NCBI RefSeq assembly: GCF_001523745.2
Contig: NZ_CP013386.1
Span: forward strand, 2,976,001-3,040,000
Source: Burkholderia mayonis
GTDB lineage: Bacteria; Pseudomonadota; Gammaproteobacteria; Burkholderiales; Burkholderiaceae
Direction: 5' to 3'
DNA: 64,000 nt
Shown here piece after piece: positions 52,984 to 62,880 of this stretch. Each line of letters starts with the position of its first letter. Positions within the stretch are counted from its first letter, which is position 1. A program made the translations under genes and the position numbers. The notes under the pieces were generated by a model. That model made no database searches. It was not told the origin of the DNA and was given only the letters and a program-made list of their open reading frames with translations.

Positions 52984-53313
52984 ATGCCGATGCAGATCCT
53001 GACCGCGTCCGCCCTCGCCGAATGGCTGCGCGACCCGGCGCGCCCGGCGCCCGTCGTGCTCGATGTGCGCGAGCCCTGGGAAATCGCGACCGCGAAGATC
53101 GACGGCAGCGTGTCGATCCCCATGCAGCAGATTCCCGCGCGCAGCGAGGAGCTCGACGACGAAGCGGAGATCGTCTGCGTGTGCCACCACGGGATGCGCA
53201 GCGCGCAAGTCGCGATGTTCCTCGAATCGCGCGGCTTCACGAAGCTCTACAATCTGCAAGGCGGGATCGACGCGTGGTCGCGCGACGTCGATCCGTCGGT
53301 GCCGCGCTACTGA
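52984..53313 (+). CDS. Rhodanese-like sulfurtransferase
   Basis: A 109-residue single-domain rhodanese. The active loop is CVCHHGMRSAQVAMFLE with the persulfide Cys at 67; VVLDVREPWEIATAKIDGS is the CH2A motif. It resembles GlpE-type enzymes. It lies 8 bases after the methyltransferase gene and is probably co-transcribed. Confidence 0.92.
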   Translation: MPMQILTASALAEWLRDPARPAPVVLDVREPWEIATAKIDGSVSIPMQQIPARSEELDDEAEIVCVCHHGMRSAQVAMFLESRGFTKLYNLQGGIDAWSRDVDPSVPRY

Positions 53314-53384
53314 CCGCGCATCGCGGCGGCGCGCGCAGCGCGCGCCGCTTCGCGTGATCTTCCCGCTCATTTCGCCCTCTCCGC

Positions 53385-54713
53385 CTACTCCGTTTCCTTC
53401 AGCGCTTCCGCAACGATCGAGAACAACTCGACGATCTGCGCCTCCTCGACGATAAGGGGCGGCGAGAACGCGAGGATGTCGCCCGTATAGCGGATCATCG
53501 CGCCTTTCTCGAAGCACTTGACGAAGACCTCGTACGCGCGCGCGCCGGGCTGGCCGTCGCGCGGCCTCAGCTCGACGCCGCCGACGAGGCCGAGATTGCG
53601 CACGTCGATCACGTGGCGCGCGTCCTTCAGCTTGTGGATCTCGCGCTCGAAGATCGGCCCGATCCGCGTGGCGCGCGTGAGGAGCCCTTCGCGCTCGTAG
53701 AGATCGATCGTCGCGACCGCCGCCGCGGCCGCGAGCGGATGCCCCGAATACGTATAGCCGTGGAACAGCTCGATGCCGGCCGGCGCGCCGTTCACGATCG
53801 CGTCGTGGATCGCGCCGCTCGCGGCCACCGCCCCCATCGGCACGGCCGCGTTGTTCGTGCCCTTCGCCATCGTCAGCAGGTCGGGCGTCACGCCGAAGAA
53901 CTGCGACGCGAACGCCGCGCCGAGCCGCCCCCAGCCGGTGATCACTTCGTCGAAGATCAACAGGATGCCGTGCTTGTCGCACAACTCGCGCAGCCGTTCG
54001 AGATAACCTTGCGGCGGAATCAGCACGCCCGTCGAGCCCGCGACCGGCTCGACGATCACGGCGGCGATCGTCGACGCATCGTGCAACGCGACGAGCCGCT
54101 CCAATTCGTCGGCCAGATGCGCGCCCCATGCGGGCTGCCCCTTCGAGAACGCCGCTTCCTTCAGGTTGAGCGTATGCGGCAGGTGATCGACGGACGGCAG
54201 CAGCGCGCCCGAATACGCCTTGCGGTTCGGTGCGATGCCGCCCACCGAGATGCCGCCGAAGCCGACGCCGTGGTAGCCGCGCTCGCGTCCGATGAAGCGC
54301 GTGCGCTGCCCTTCGCCGCGCGCGCGGTGATACGCGAGCGCGATCTTGAGCGCGGTATCGACCGCCTCCGACCCGGAGTTCGTGAAGAAGACGTGCTTCA
54401 GATCGCCGGGCGTATGGCGCGCGATGCGCGTCGCCGCTTCGAACGCCTTCGGGTGGCCCATCTGGAACGTCGGCGCGAAATCCATCTCCTCCACCTGCGC
54501 CTTCACCGCCGCGACGATCTCGTCGCGCCCGTGTCCCGCGTTCACACACCAGAGGCCCGCCGTACCGTCGAGGATGCGGCGGCCATCGTGCGACGTGTAG
54601 TACATCCCCTTCGCTGCAACAAGAAGACGCGGCGCCTCCTTGAATTGCCGGTTCGCGGTGAACGGCATCCAGAACGCGGAAAGGTCGGGGGTCTGCGAAA
54701 CGTGCTCGGCCAT
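53385..54713 (-). CDS. Omega-amino acid:pyruvate aminotransferase (class III)
   Basis: A 442-residue class III PLP aminotransferase from ATG 54713. Markers: LSAFWMPFTANRQFKEAPRL, TNSGSEAVDTALKIALAYHR, the PLP aspartate in LLIFDEVITGWGRLGA and lysine K284 in TMAKGTNNAAVPMGA. This pattern is that of beta-alanine/omega-amino acid:pyruvate transaminases. A longer frame extends upstream without conservation. Divergent from the urea transporter operon. Confidence 0.9.
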   Translation of the reverse strand: MAEHVSQTPDLSAFWMPFTANRQFKEAPRLLVAAKGMYYTSHDGRRILDGTAGLWCVNAGHGRDEIVAAVKAQVEEMDFAPTFQMGHPKAFEAATRIARHTPGDLKHVFFTNSGSEAVDTALKIALAYHRARGEGQRTRFIGRERGYHGVGFGGISVGGIAPNRKAYSGALLPSVDHLPHTLNLKEAAFSKGQPAWGAHLADELERLVALHDASTIAAVIVEPVAGSTGVLIPPQGYLERLRELCDKHGILLIFDEVITGWGRLGAAFASQFFGVTPDLLTMAKGTNNAAVPMGAVAASGAIHDAIVNGAPAGIELFHGYTYSGHPLAAAAAVATIDLYEREGLLTRATRIGPIFEREIHKLKDARHVIDVRNLGLVGGVELRPRDGQPGARAYEVFVKCFEKGAMIRYTGDILAFSPPLIVEEAQIVELFSIVAEALKETE

Positions 54714-55057
54714 GGAGAACTCCTCGGAGATCGATCGAACGAAGTTTGGAATACGTCGCGACGCGCGATGACGAGCGCGTCGCTCGGCCGCCGCATCGAA
54801 GGGAAATCGCATTGAGAGTGTAAGCACGCGACTCGCGATGCACAACCATGCAGCATGCGCGTGCGCGGTGCTGCACCGCGACGGACCACGCGATGCGCGA
54901 TCGCGCGCGTCGCAGGCACCGCGCCGCATCGTCGAAAGCCCCGCCGATGGGCGCGCGAACCCGAAAGGCGCAGCATCTGGCACATGCCTTGCGTATTCGG
55001 GTTCGCCGCGTGTCCGCTCCGGTGCGCGCCCACACTCCAACAGGCAAGGGGAACTCG
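54714..55057. other. Divergent promoter region of aminotransferase and urtA
   Basis: 344 bases with no gene of their own (open frames here lack start context). CAAGGGGAAC just before ATG 55058 is a good ribosome site for urtA. A nitrogen-control promoter would be expected but I could not identify a convincing site. Confidence 0.4.
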
Positions 55058-56365
55058 ATGAAACGTCGCAGTCTTTTGAAGTTCGGATCGATGGCAGGCG
55101 TCATGGCGCTCGCGGGGCAAAGCCCCCTCTCGCGCGCGGCGGATTCGGGCAAAGGCCCGATCAAGGTCGGCATCCTGCATTCGCTGTCGGGCACGATGGC
55201 GATCTCCGAAACTTCGCTCAAGGACACCGCGCTGATGACGATCGCCGACATCAACAAGAGCGGCGGCGTGCTCGGGCGGCAGATCCAGCCCGTCGTCGTC
55301 GACCCCGCATCGAACTGGCCGCTCTTCGCCGAGAAGGCGCGCCAGCTGCTCACGCAGGACAAGGTCGCGTGCGTGTTCGGCTGCTGGACGTCGGTGTCGC
55401 GCAAATCGGTGCTGCCCGTGTTCGAGGAGCTGAACGGCCTCCTCTACTACCCGGTGCAGTACGAAGGCGAAGAGATGTCGCGCAACGTGTTCTACACGGG
55501 CGCCGCGCCAAACCAGCAGGCGATTCCGGCCGTCGAATACATGATGAGCGCGGAAGGCGGCGGCGCGAAGCGCTTCTTCCTGCTCGGCACCGATTACGTC
55601 TATCCGCGCACGACGAACAAGATCCTGCGTGCGTTCCTGAAATCGAAGGGCGTGAAGGACTCCGATATTCAGGAAGTCTACACACCGTTCGGACACAGCG
55701 ATTATCAAACGATCGTCGCGAATATCAAGACCTTTGCGCAGGGCGGCAAGACGGCGGTGATTTCGACGATCAACGGCGATTCGAACGTGCCGTTCTACAA
55801 GGAGCTCGGCAACCAGGGGCTCAAGGCGACCGACGTGCCCGTCGTCGCGTTCTCGGTCGGCGAGGAAGAGCTACGCGGGATCGACACGAAGCCGCTCGTC
55901 GGGCATCTGGCCGCGTGGAATTACTTCATGTCGGTGAAGGGGCCGGCGAACACGAAGTTCAAGGAGCAGTTCGCCACGTGGGTGAAGTCGCAGAACCTGC
56001 CAGGCGGCGCGAAGCGCGTGACCAACGATCCGATGGAAGCGACCTTCGTCGGCATCCACATGTGGAAACAGGCAGTCGAGAAGGCGAAGAGCACCGACGT
56101 CGACAAGGTGCGCGTCGCGATGATCGGCCAGAGCGTCGCGGCGCCGTCGGGCTTCACGCTGACGATGGACGGCAACCACCACCTGCACAAGCCGGTAATG
56201 ATCGGCGAGATCCGCGGCGACGGCCAGTTCAACGTCGTCTGGAAGACGAAGACGGCGATCCGCGCGCAACCGTGGAGTCCGTTCATCGCGGGCAACCAGG
56301 GCAAGCCCGATGTGGTCGGCTCGATTCCCGAGTTCCTGCGCCGCCGCCGCGCGGCGCTCGCCTGA
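55058..56365 (+). CDS. urtA: Urea ABC transporter substrate-binding protein
   Basis: A 435-residue periplasmic urea-binding protein. The twin-arginine-type signal (KRRSLLKFGSMAGVMALAGQ) precedes IKVGILHSLSGTMAISETSL. GLLYYPVQYEGEEMSRNVFYT and AHLAAWNYF-like segments match UrtA/AmiC/FmdD proteins. It starts the urtABCDE operon that feeds the urease encoded downstream. Confidence 0.94.
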   Translation: MKRRSLLKFGSMAGVMALAGQSPLSRAADSGKGPIKVGILHSLSGTMAISETSLKDTALMTIADINKSGGVLGRQIQPVVVDPASNWPLFAEKARQLLTQDKVACVFGCWTSVSRKSVLPVFEELNGLLYYPVQYEGEEMSRNVFYTGAAPNQQAIPAVEYMMSAEGGGAKRFFLLGTDYVYPRTTNKILRAFLKSKGVKDSDIQEVYTPFGHSDYQTIVANIKTFAQGGKTAVISTINGDSNVPFYKELGNQGLKATDVPVVAFSVGEEELRGIDTKPLVGHLAAWNYFMSVKGPANTKFKEQFATWVKSQNLPGGAKRVTNDPMEATFVGIHMWKQAVEKAKSTDVDKVRVAMIGQSVAAPSGFTLTMDGNHHLHKPVMIGEIRGDGQFNVVWKTKTAIRAQPWSPFIAGNQGKPDVVGSIPEFLRRRRAALA

Positions 56366-56453
56366 CGCCTCCGCAAGCGCCGCGCAAACGCGCGGCGCCC
56401 CTGTCGCGCGCGGCCGCGCCGCGCGTTTTCTCTCCATTCGCGAGGACATACCG

Positions 56454-58082
56454 ATGCCCACGCCTTTGAGCCGCGCCGCCCGTGCGTTCGCGGCGCTCGC
56501 CGTCTGCGCGGCATTCGCGCTCGGCGCGCCCCGCGCGGCCTTCGCGGTCACGGCCGCCGACGCCGCCGCGCTCGCCGGCGACGATTTCGACGCGAAGACC
56601 GCCGCGATCGACCGTCTCGCCGCCGAACGCGACGCCGCCGCCGCCGCGCTCTTGAACGCGCTCGCAAACGGCAACGCGCTCGCGACCGACGCGGGACGCA
56701 TCCTGATCCAGAGCGGCGACACCGCGCACGACGCGCTGACGAACGCGCCGGCGCAGGCGGGCGACGCGCAGCCCGTGATGCTCAACAACCTGCTGCGCAC
56801 GAAGATCGCGAACGCGCTGTCCGGGCTCGACCTCGCGTCGTCCGATCTCGCGACGCGGCGCAACGCGATCGACGCGCTGCTGAAGCGCACCGATGCATCG
56901 CTGAAGCCGATGATCGACGCGGCGCGCGCGAAGGAAACCGACCCGACGCTCAAGCGCCGCCTCGATGCGCTGTGGGCGATCGCCGCGCTGCACGACGCCG
57001 ATCCGGCGAAGCGCCTCGAAGCGGTGCAGCTCGTCGCCGCGCGCAACGATCTCGACATGATCGAGCAGTTGCGTCCGCTCGTCGCGAAAAACGCCGACGG
57101 CAGCTACGCGGAGCCCGATGCGCGCGTGCGCGACGCCGCGCTGCAAGGGCTCGACGCGCTGCACGCGATCCAGCGCCGCGGCGAGATCGTGGGCACGCTG
57201 TTCGCGGGGCTGTCGCTCGGCAGCGTGCTGTTGCTCGCCGCGCTCGGCCTCGCGATCACCTACGGTCTCATCGGCGTCATCAACATGGCGCACGGCGAAT
57301 TCCTGATGATCGGCGCATACGCGACCTACGTCGTGCAGACGCTCGTGCAGCGCTACGCGCCGGGCGCGTTCGACTGGTATCCGCTCGCCGCGATTCCCGC
57401 GTCGTTTCTCGCGGCGGCCGCAGTCGGCATCGTGCTCGAGCGCACGGTGCTCAAGCACTTGTACGGCCGTCCGCTCGAGACGCTGCTCGCAACCTTCGGC
57501 GTGAGCCTCATCCTGATCCAGGCGACGCGGATGATCTTCGGCGCGCAGAACGTGCAGGTCGTGAATCCTTCGTGGATGAGCGGCGGCGTGACCGTGATGC
57601 AGAACCTGATCCTGCCGTACAACCGCCTCGCGATTCTCGCGTTCGCGCTCGCCGTGGTCGGCGTCGCATGGGCGGTGCTGACGAAGACGCGCCTCGGCCT
57701 CTTCGTGCGCGCGGTCACGCAGAACCGCCGGATGGCCGCGTGCGTCGGCGTGAAAACGGCGCGCGTCGATTCGTATGCGTTCGCGTTCGGCGCGGGCATT
57801 GCAGGGCTCGGCGGCTGCGCGCTGTCGCAGATCGGCAACGTCGGCCCGGATCTCGGCCAGAGCTACATCATCGATTCGTTCATGGCGGTCGTGCTCGGCG
57901 GCGTCGGGCAGATCGCGGGCACGGTGCTCGGCGGCTTCGGCCTCGGGCTCGTCAGCAAGGCGATCGAGCCGTTCTGGGGCGCCGTGCTCGCGAAGATCGC
58001 GGTGCTCGTGATGATCGTGCTGTTCATCCAGAAACGCCCACAAGGGATGTTCGCCCTGAAGGGCCGCAGCGCGGAGGCGTGA
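56454..58082 (+). CDS. urtB: Urea ABC transporter permease UrtB
   Basis: A 542-residue permease. The signal peptide (RAARAFAALAVCAAFALGAP) and an about 220-residue helical N-terminal domain (LAAERDAAAAALLNALANGN) precede the LivH-like membrane part (from LFAGLSLGSVLLLAALGLAI), containing GVINMAHGEFLMIGAY. The long exported N-terminal extension is usual for UrtB. Confidence 0.94.
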   Translation: MPTPLSRAARAFAALAVCAAFALGAPRAAFAVTAADAAALAGDDFDAKTAAIDRLAAERDAAAAALLNALANGNALATDAGRILIQSGDTAHDALTNAPAQAGDAQPVMLNNLLRTKIANALSGLDLASSDLATRRNAIDALLKRTDASLKPMIDAARAKETDPTLKRRLDALWAIAALHDADPAKRLEAVQLVAARNDLDMIEQLRPLVAKNADGSYAEPDARVRDAALQGLDALHAIQRRGEIVGTLFAGLSLGSVLLLAALGLAITYGLIGVINMAHGEFLMIGAYATYVVQTLVQRYAPGAFDWYPLAAIPASFLAAAAVGIVLERTVLKHLYGRPLETLLATFGVSLILIQATRMIFGAQNVQVVNPSWMSGGVTVMQNLILPYNRLAILAFALAVVGVAWAVLTKTRLGLFVRAVTQNRRMAACVGVKTARVDSYAFAFGAGIAGLGGCALSQIGNVGPDLGQSYIIDSFMAVVLGGVGQIAGTVLGGFGLGLVSKAIEPFWGAVLAKIAVLVMIVLFIQKRPQGMFALKGRSAEA

Positions 58083-58083
58083 C

Positions 58084-59268
58084 ATGACTTCGACGATCCA
58101 CTCTCTTCCCGTCGCACAGGTCGCCGCCTCGGCTGCGCCGGCAACGCCCGCCGCGTCGCGCTTCGCGCTCGGCATGCCGCCGCGCCCCGCGCTGCTGTCG
58201 CGGCGCGCGTGGCTCGCGCTCGTCGCGCTGTGCATCGCGGTCGGTGTCGGCGTGCCGCTCGCCGCGCTCGTCGCCCCCGAATCGAGCGCATTTCATCTGT
58301 CATCCTATGCAATGACGCTCGCGGGCAAGCTGATGTGCTACGCGATCGCGGCGCTCGCGCTCGATCTCGTCTGGGGCTACTGCGGCATTCTGAGCCTCGG
58401 GCACGGCCTCTTCTTCGCGCTCGGCGGCTATGCGATCGGCATGTACCTGATGCGCGCGATCGGCCGCGACGGCAAGTACGGCAGCGACCTGCCCGACTTC
58501 ATGGTGTTCCTCGACTGGCACCAGCTGCCGTGGTACTGGAGCGGCACCGGGCATCTCGCGTACGCGCTCGCGCTCGTCGTGCTCGTGCCCGCTGTCGTCG
58601 CGTGGGTGTTCGGCTTCTTCACGTTCCGCTCGCGCGTGAAAGGCGTGTATCTGTCGATCATCACGCAGGCGGCGACGTTCGCCGCGATGCTGCTCTTCTA
58701 TCGCAACGAGACGGGCTTCGGCGGCAACAACGGCTTCACCGACTTCAAGCGCATCGCCGGCTTCGCGATCACGTCGCCCGGCACGCGCACGGTGCTGTTC
58801 CTGATGACCTTCGCGACGCTCGTCGCGTCGTTCGTCGCCGCGCGCGCGATCGTCACGAGCAAGCTCGGCCGCGTCGTCACCGCGATCCGCGACGGCGAGA
58901 CGCGCATCATGTTCCTCGGCTACAGCCCGCTCGCGTACAAGCTGTTCGTGTGGGTCGTGTCGGCCGTGCTGTGCGGGATCGCGGGCGCGCTGTACGTGCC
59001 GCAGGTCGGCATCATCAACCCGAGCGAGATGTCGCCCGGCAACTCGATCGAGATGGCGATCTGGGTCGCGGTGGGCGGCCGCGGCACGCTGATCGGCCCG
59101 ATCGTCGGCGCATTCGCCGTCAACGGCGCGAAGAGCGTGTTCACCGCGTACTTCGCCGAATACTGGCTGTTCTTCCTCGGCCTCATCTTCGTGCTCGTGC
59201 CGCTCGTGCTGCCGCGCGGCATCATGGGCCTCGTCGAAACCGTCATACGCAAGGGAACGCCACGATGA
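58084..59268 (+). CDS. urtC: Urea ABC transporter permease UrtC
   Basis: A 394-residue LivM-like permease with about ten membrane segments: ALDLVWGYCGILSLGHGLFF and VAVGGRGTLIGPIVGAFAVN. Its start comes 1 base after the urtB stop and its stop overlaps urtD by 4 bases (ATGA). Confidence 0.94.
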   Translation: MTSTIHSLPVAQVAASAAPATPAASRFALGMPPRPALLSRRAWLALVALCIAVGVGVPLAALVAPESSAFHLSSYAMTLAGKLMCYAIAALALDLVWGYCGILSLGHGLFFALGGYAIGMYLMRAIGRDGKYGSDLPDFMVFLDWHQLPWYWSGTGHLAYALALVVLVPAVVAWVFGFFTFRSRVKGVYLSIITQAATFAAMLLFYRNETGFGGNNGFTDFKRIAGFAITSPGTRTVLFLMTFATLVASFVAARAIVTSKLGRVVTAIRDGETRIMFLGYSPLAYKLFVWVVSAVLCGIAGALYVPQVGIINPSEMSPGNSIEMAIWVAVGGRGTLIGPIVGAFAVNGAKSVFTAYFAEYWLFFLGLIFVLVPLVLPRGIMGLVETVIRKGTPR

Positions 59269-60128
59269 ACGAGAACGCGATGATTCCCGATCTCGCGCAG
59301 CCGGACGGCGTCGATCTGCGCGCGGTCAGCGGCACGGCTCAGATGTCGCACGTCGTCGCGCCCGGCGCGATCGATACCTCGCACGGCACGATCCTCTATC
59401 TCGAGGATGTCGAAGTAAGCTTCGACGGCTTTCGTGCGCTGAAGAAGCTGTCGCTCGCGATCGACGCAGGCGAGCTGCGCTGCGTGATCGGTCCGAACGG
59501 CGCCGGCAAGACGACGATGATGGACGTGATCACCGGCAAGACGCGTCCCGACTCGGGCAAGGTGTTCCTCGGGCAAACGCTCGACCTTTCGCGAATGAGC
59601 GAGCCCGAGATCGCACGCACGGGCATCGGCCGCAAGTTCCAGAAGCCGACCGTGTTCGAGCAGCATCCGGTATGGGAGAACCTCGAGCTCGCGATGGCGA
59701 CCGACAAGCGCTGGTTCGCGTCGCTGCGCGCGCGGCTCGATCGCGCGGCGCAAGCGCGGATCGAAGAGACGCTCGCGCTGATCCGGCTCGAAGACAGCGC
59801 GTACCGGCTCGCGGGCGAGCTGTCGCACGGACAGAAGCAGCGGCTCGAGATCGGCATGCTGCTGATGCAGCGCCCCGCGCTCCTGCTGCTCGACGAGCCC
59901 GCGGCCGGCATGACCGACCACGAGACGATGGCGCTCGCGGCGCTGCTGAACACGCTGCGCGGCACGTGCTCGATGATGGTCGTCGAGCACGACATGGAGT
60001 TCGTCGCGGCGCTCGCGGGCGACACGGGCCGCGTGACCGTGATGGCGGAAGGCGCGGTGCTCGCGCAAGGCACGCTCGATCACGTGAAGCGCGACGAAGC
60101 GGTGATCGAGTCTTATCTCGGACGATGA
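59265..60128 (+). CDS. urtD: Urea ABC transporter ATPase UrtD
   Basis: A 287-residue ABC ATPase with Walker A GPNGAGKTTMMD, signature LSHGQKQRLEIGMLL and Walker B LLLLDEPAAGMT. An about 40-residue N-terminal extension precedes the domain. It pairs with UrtE. Confidence 0.94.
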   Translation: MNENAMIPDLAQPDGVDLRAVSGTAQMSHVVAPGAIDTSHGTILYLEDVEVSFDGFRALKKLSLAIDAGELRCVIGPNGAGKTTMMDVITGKTRPDSGKVFLGQTLDLSRMSEPEIARTGIGRKFQKPTVFEQHPVWENLELAMATDKRWFASLRARLDRAAQARIEETLALIRLEDSAYRLAGELSHGQKQRLEIGMLLMQRPALLLLDEPAAGMTDHETMALAALLNTLRGTCSMMVVEHDMEFVAALAGDTGRVTVMAEGAVLAQGTLDHVKRDEAVIESYLGR

Positions 60129-60132
60129 TGCG

Positions 60133-60825
60133 ATGCTGACGATCGAATCGCTGAACCAGTACTACGGCGGCAGCCACATCCTGCGCGACGTGAGCCTCGC
60201 CGCCGACGACGGCGAGCTGACCGTGCTGCTCGGACGCAACGGCGTCGGCAAGACAACGCTGTTGCGCTGCCTGATGGGCGTCGTGCCCACGAAGAGCGGC
60301 AACGTCGCTTGGCGCGGCAAGCCGCTCGGCGCGCTGCCGCCCTACGCGCGCGTCGCCGCGGGCCTCGCGTACGTGCCGCAGGGCCGCGACGTCTTTCCGC
60401 GACTCACGGTCGAAGAGAACCTGCTCATCGGGGCGGCGAGCCGCAAGGCGCCGTCGAAAGTGCCCGACCGGATCTACGCGCTCTTCCCGGTGCTCAAGGA
60501 CATGCGCGCGCGACGCGGCGGCGACTTGTCGGGCGGCCAGCAACAGCAGCTCGCGATCGGCCGCGCGCTGATGAGCGAGCCGCAGCTTCTGATCCTCGAC
60601 GAGCCGACGGAAGGCATCCAGCCGTCGATCATCCAGGACATCGGCCGCACGCTGCGGCAGCTCGTCGACGAAACGAGAATGACGGTGCTGCTCGTCGAAC
60701 AGTATTACGATTTCGCGCGCTCGATCGCCGATCGCTACTGGGTGATGAGCCGCGGCGAGATCGTCGCGGGCGGCGCGGGCAGCGAGATGGATGCGGATGG
60801 CGTGCGCGAGCGGATCGCGGTCTGA
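60133..60825 (+). CDS. urtE: Urea ABC transporter ATPase UrtE
   Basis: A 230-residue LivF-like ATPase with Walker A GRNGVGKTTLLR, signature LSGGQQQQLAIGRAL and Walker B LLILDEPTEGI. Last gene of the importer operon; ureD follows after about 200 bases. Confidence 0.94.
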   Translation: MLTIESLNQYYGGSHILRDVSLAADDGELTVLLGRNGVGKTTLLRCLMGVVPTKSGNVAWRGKPLGALPPYARVAAGLAYVPQGRDVFPRLTVEENLLIGAASRKAPSKVPDRIYALFPVLKDMRARRGGDLSGGQQQQLAIGRALMSEPQLLILDEPTEGIQPSIIQDIGRTLRQLVDETRMTVLLVEQYYDFARSIADRYWVMSRGEIVAGGAGSEMDADGVRERIAV

Positions 60826-61021
60826 ACAAGACGATTCGTATCGGACGACGTACTGAATGCCCTAAACGTACTGAACATTCCGCACGCGCCGAACGATTTC
60901 CGCGAGCGGCCGGCGCGCGTCGAAGCCGGCCACTCGCGCGCCGTCCCCCGCGCCGTCCCCCGCTCGCAGAAGCGAGCCGGTATCCTGTAGCATTAGCGCG
61001 CCCGCTTTTCCGATTCGACCG

Positions 61022-61897
61022 ATGTCCGCCCACGAACCCCACGCTTCGCTCGTCCGCCCCGCCGCCAAGGCGTGGCACGCCCGCCTCGAACTCGGCTTCG
61101 AGCGGCAGCGGACGGGACGCACCGCGCTCGTCCATCGCCGGCACGTCGGGCCGCTGCGCGTGCAGCGCGCGCTCTATCCGGAAGGCGACGCGATCTGCCA
61201 CGCGGTGATCGTCCATCCGCCGGGCGGCGTCGCGGGCGGCGACCGGCTCGAGATCGACGTGAAGCTCGCCGCCGATACGCACGCGGTGCTGACGACGCCT
61301 GGCGCGACGAAGTGGTACAAATCGAACGGGCTCGACGCGCGGCAGCGAATCGACATCGGCGTCGGCGCGCACGCGAAGCTCGATTGGCTGCCGCAGAACA
61401 ATCTGTTCTTCGACGCCGCGCAGGCATCGCTCGAATTCGTGCTGAAGCTCGGCGACGGCGCGAGCGTGCTTGGCTGGGACGCGACGCAGCTCGGCCGCCA
61501 GGCGGCGGGCGAAGCGTGGTCGACGGGCAGCATCGCGTCGTTCTCGAAGATCGTCGGTCCGTCGGGGCGGCCGCTGTGGGTCGAGCGCGCGCGCCTCGAT
61601 GCGGCCGATACGCTGCGCGCCGCGCCGCAGGGGCTCGGCGGCTTTCCCGTCTACGGCACGCTCTGGGCGCTCGGCGCCGCATGCACCGACGCGCTCACCG
61701 AATCGATCGCGCCCGCCCTGCCGTTCGACGATGCGCTGCGCGCAGGCGTCACCTGCGTCGCGCCCGGCGTGATGCTGATTCGCGCCCTTGCACATTCGAT
61801 GGAGGCGCTGCAGCGGCTCTTCATCTCGCAATGGCTCGCGCTGCGCCCGATCGTCCACGGCGTCGATGCGATGCCGCTGCGCCTTTGGCAGACCTGA
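61022..61897 (+). CDS. ureD: Urease accessory protein UreD (UreH)
   Basis: A 291-residue scaffold protein needed for nickel loading of urease. Conserved parts: [30 protein letters not shown] and [15 protein letters not shown]. It acts with UreF/UreG, which are expected beyond the window. First gene of the urease cluster here. Confidence 0.95.
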   Translation: MSAHEPHASLVRPAAKAWHARLELGFERQRTGRTALVHRRHVGPLRVQRALYPEGDAICHAVIVHPPGGVAGGDRLEIDVKLAADTHAVLTTPGATKWYKSNGLDARQRIDIGVGAHAKLDWLPQNNLFFDAAQASLEFVLKLGDGASVLGWDATQLGRQAAGEAWSTGSIASFSKIVGPSGRPLWVERARLDAADTLRAAPQGLGGFPVYGTLWALGAACTDALTESIAPALPFDDALRAGVTCVAPGVMLIRALAHSMEALQRLFISQWLALRPIVHGVDAMPLRLWQT

Positions 61898-62118
61898 ACA
61901 CCGCACGTTCCTGACGCACGCCTTTCAGAAAAACGCGCCATCACGGTGCGCGACGCACCGTCGCGCAGCACGAACGCGCGCAGAAAACGCATGGCACGTG
62001 CCTTGCTGGCTCATTCCCGAAGGCTTCACCGCGCGCGCACGTTCGCAGTGCTACGATGACTTCGCGACCGCCGCGACGCGCGCCGCCCGAATATTACGTT
62101 TTCCAAAATGTTTCTTTC

Positions 62119-62421
62119 ATGAAACTGACTCCCCGAGAAAAAGACAAACTGTTGATCTTCACGGCGGCGCTACTCGCCGAACGCCGCCGAGCCCGCGGGC
62201 TCAAGCTCAACTATCCAGAAACGGTGGCGTTCATCACGGCCGCGCTGATGGAAGCGGCGCGCGACGGCAAGACGGTCGCCGAAGTGATGCACTACGGCAC
62301 GACGCTTCTGACACGCGACGACGTGATGGAAGGCGTACCCGAGATGATTCCCGACATCCAGGTCGAAGCGACGTTTCCCGACGGCACGAAGCTCGTCACC
62401 GTCCATCACCCGATTCCATGA
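62119..62421 (+). CDS. ureA: Urease gamma subunit
   Basis: A 100-residue urease gamma chain: [40 protein letters not shown] and [20 protein letters not shown]. It assembles with beta and alpha chains. ATG 62119 is the conserved start. Confidence 0.97.
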   Translation: MKLTPREKDKLLIFTAALLAERRRARGLKLNYPETVAFITAALMEAARDGKTVAEVMHYGTTLLTRDDVMEGVPEMIPDIQVEATFPDGTKLVTVHHPIP

Positions 62422-62510
62422 AGGCGCGTCATGATTCACTGCTTGGTTCATTCCCTCCCGCATTCCGCCGACGGAAGCCGCGCCCTTCGCACGCTTTGCC
62501 GGGAGGGCGC

Positions 62511-62816
62511 ATGATCCCCGGCGAACTCCTGACCGACGACGGCGAGCACGCGTTGAACGTCGGCCGCAAGACGATCGAGCTCATCGTCGCGAACACGGGC
62601 GATCGCCCGGTGCAGGTCGGCTCGCACTATCACTTCCACGAAGTCAACGATGCGCTGTCGTTCGATCGCGCAGCCGCGCGCGGCTTTCGGCTGAACGTCG
62701 CGGCCGGCACCGCGGTGCGCTTCGAGCCGGGCCAGGCGCGCACGGTCGAGCTCGTCGAGCTCGAAGGCGCGCGCGTCGTCTATGGCTTCCAGGGCAAGGT
62801 GATGGGACCGCTCTGA
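62511..62816 (+). CDS. ureB: Urease beta subunit
   Basis: A 101-residue beta chain: [38 protein letters not shown] and [24 protein letters not shown]-like purine-rich sequence precedes the ATG. Lies between ureA and ureC. Confidence 0.97.
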   Translation: MIPGELLTDDGEHALNVGRKTIELIVANTGDRPVQVGSHYHFHEVNDALSFDRAAARGFRLNVAAGTAVRFEPGQARTVELVELEGARVVYGFQGKVMGPL

Positions 62817-62880
62817 GCGCCCGCCCCGACGCGACTCGCTGATACGCCCCCCCGCACGGGCATTCGAAGGATTCGACGAT

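Noticed and set aside
52924..55404. Very long open frame on the minus strand (over 800 codons)
   Set aside because: It overlaps the class III aminotransferase and urtA in other frames; its translation is Arg/Ala/Gly-rich as expected for the shadow of GC-rich genes.
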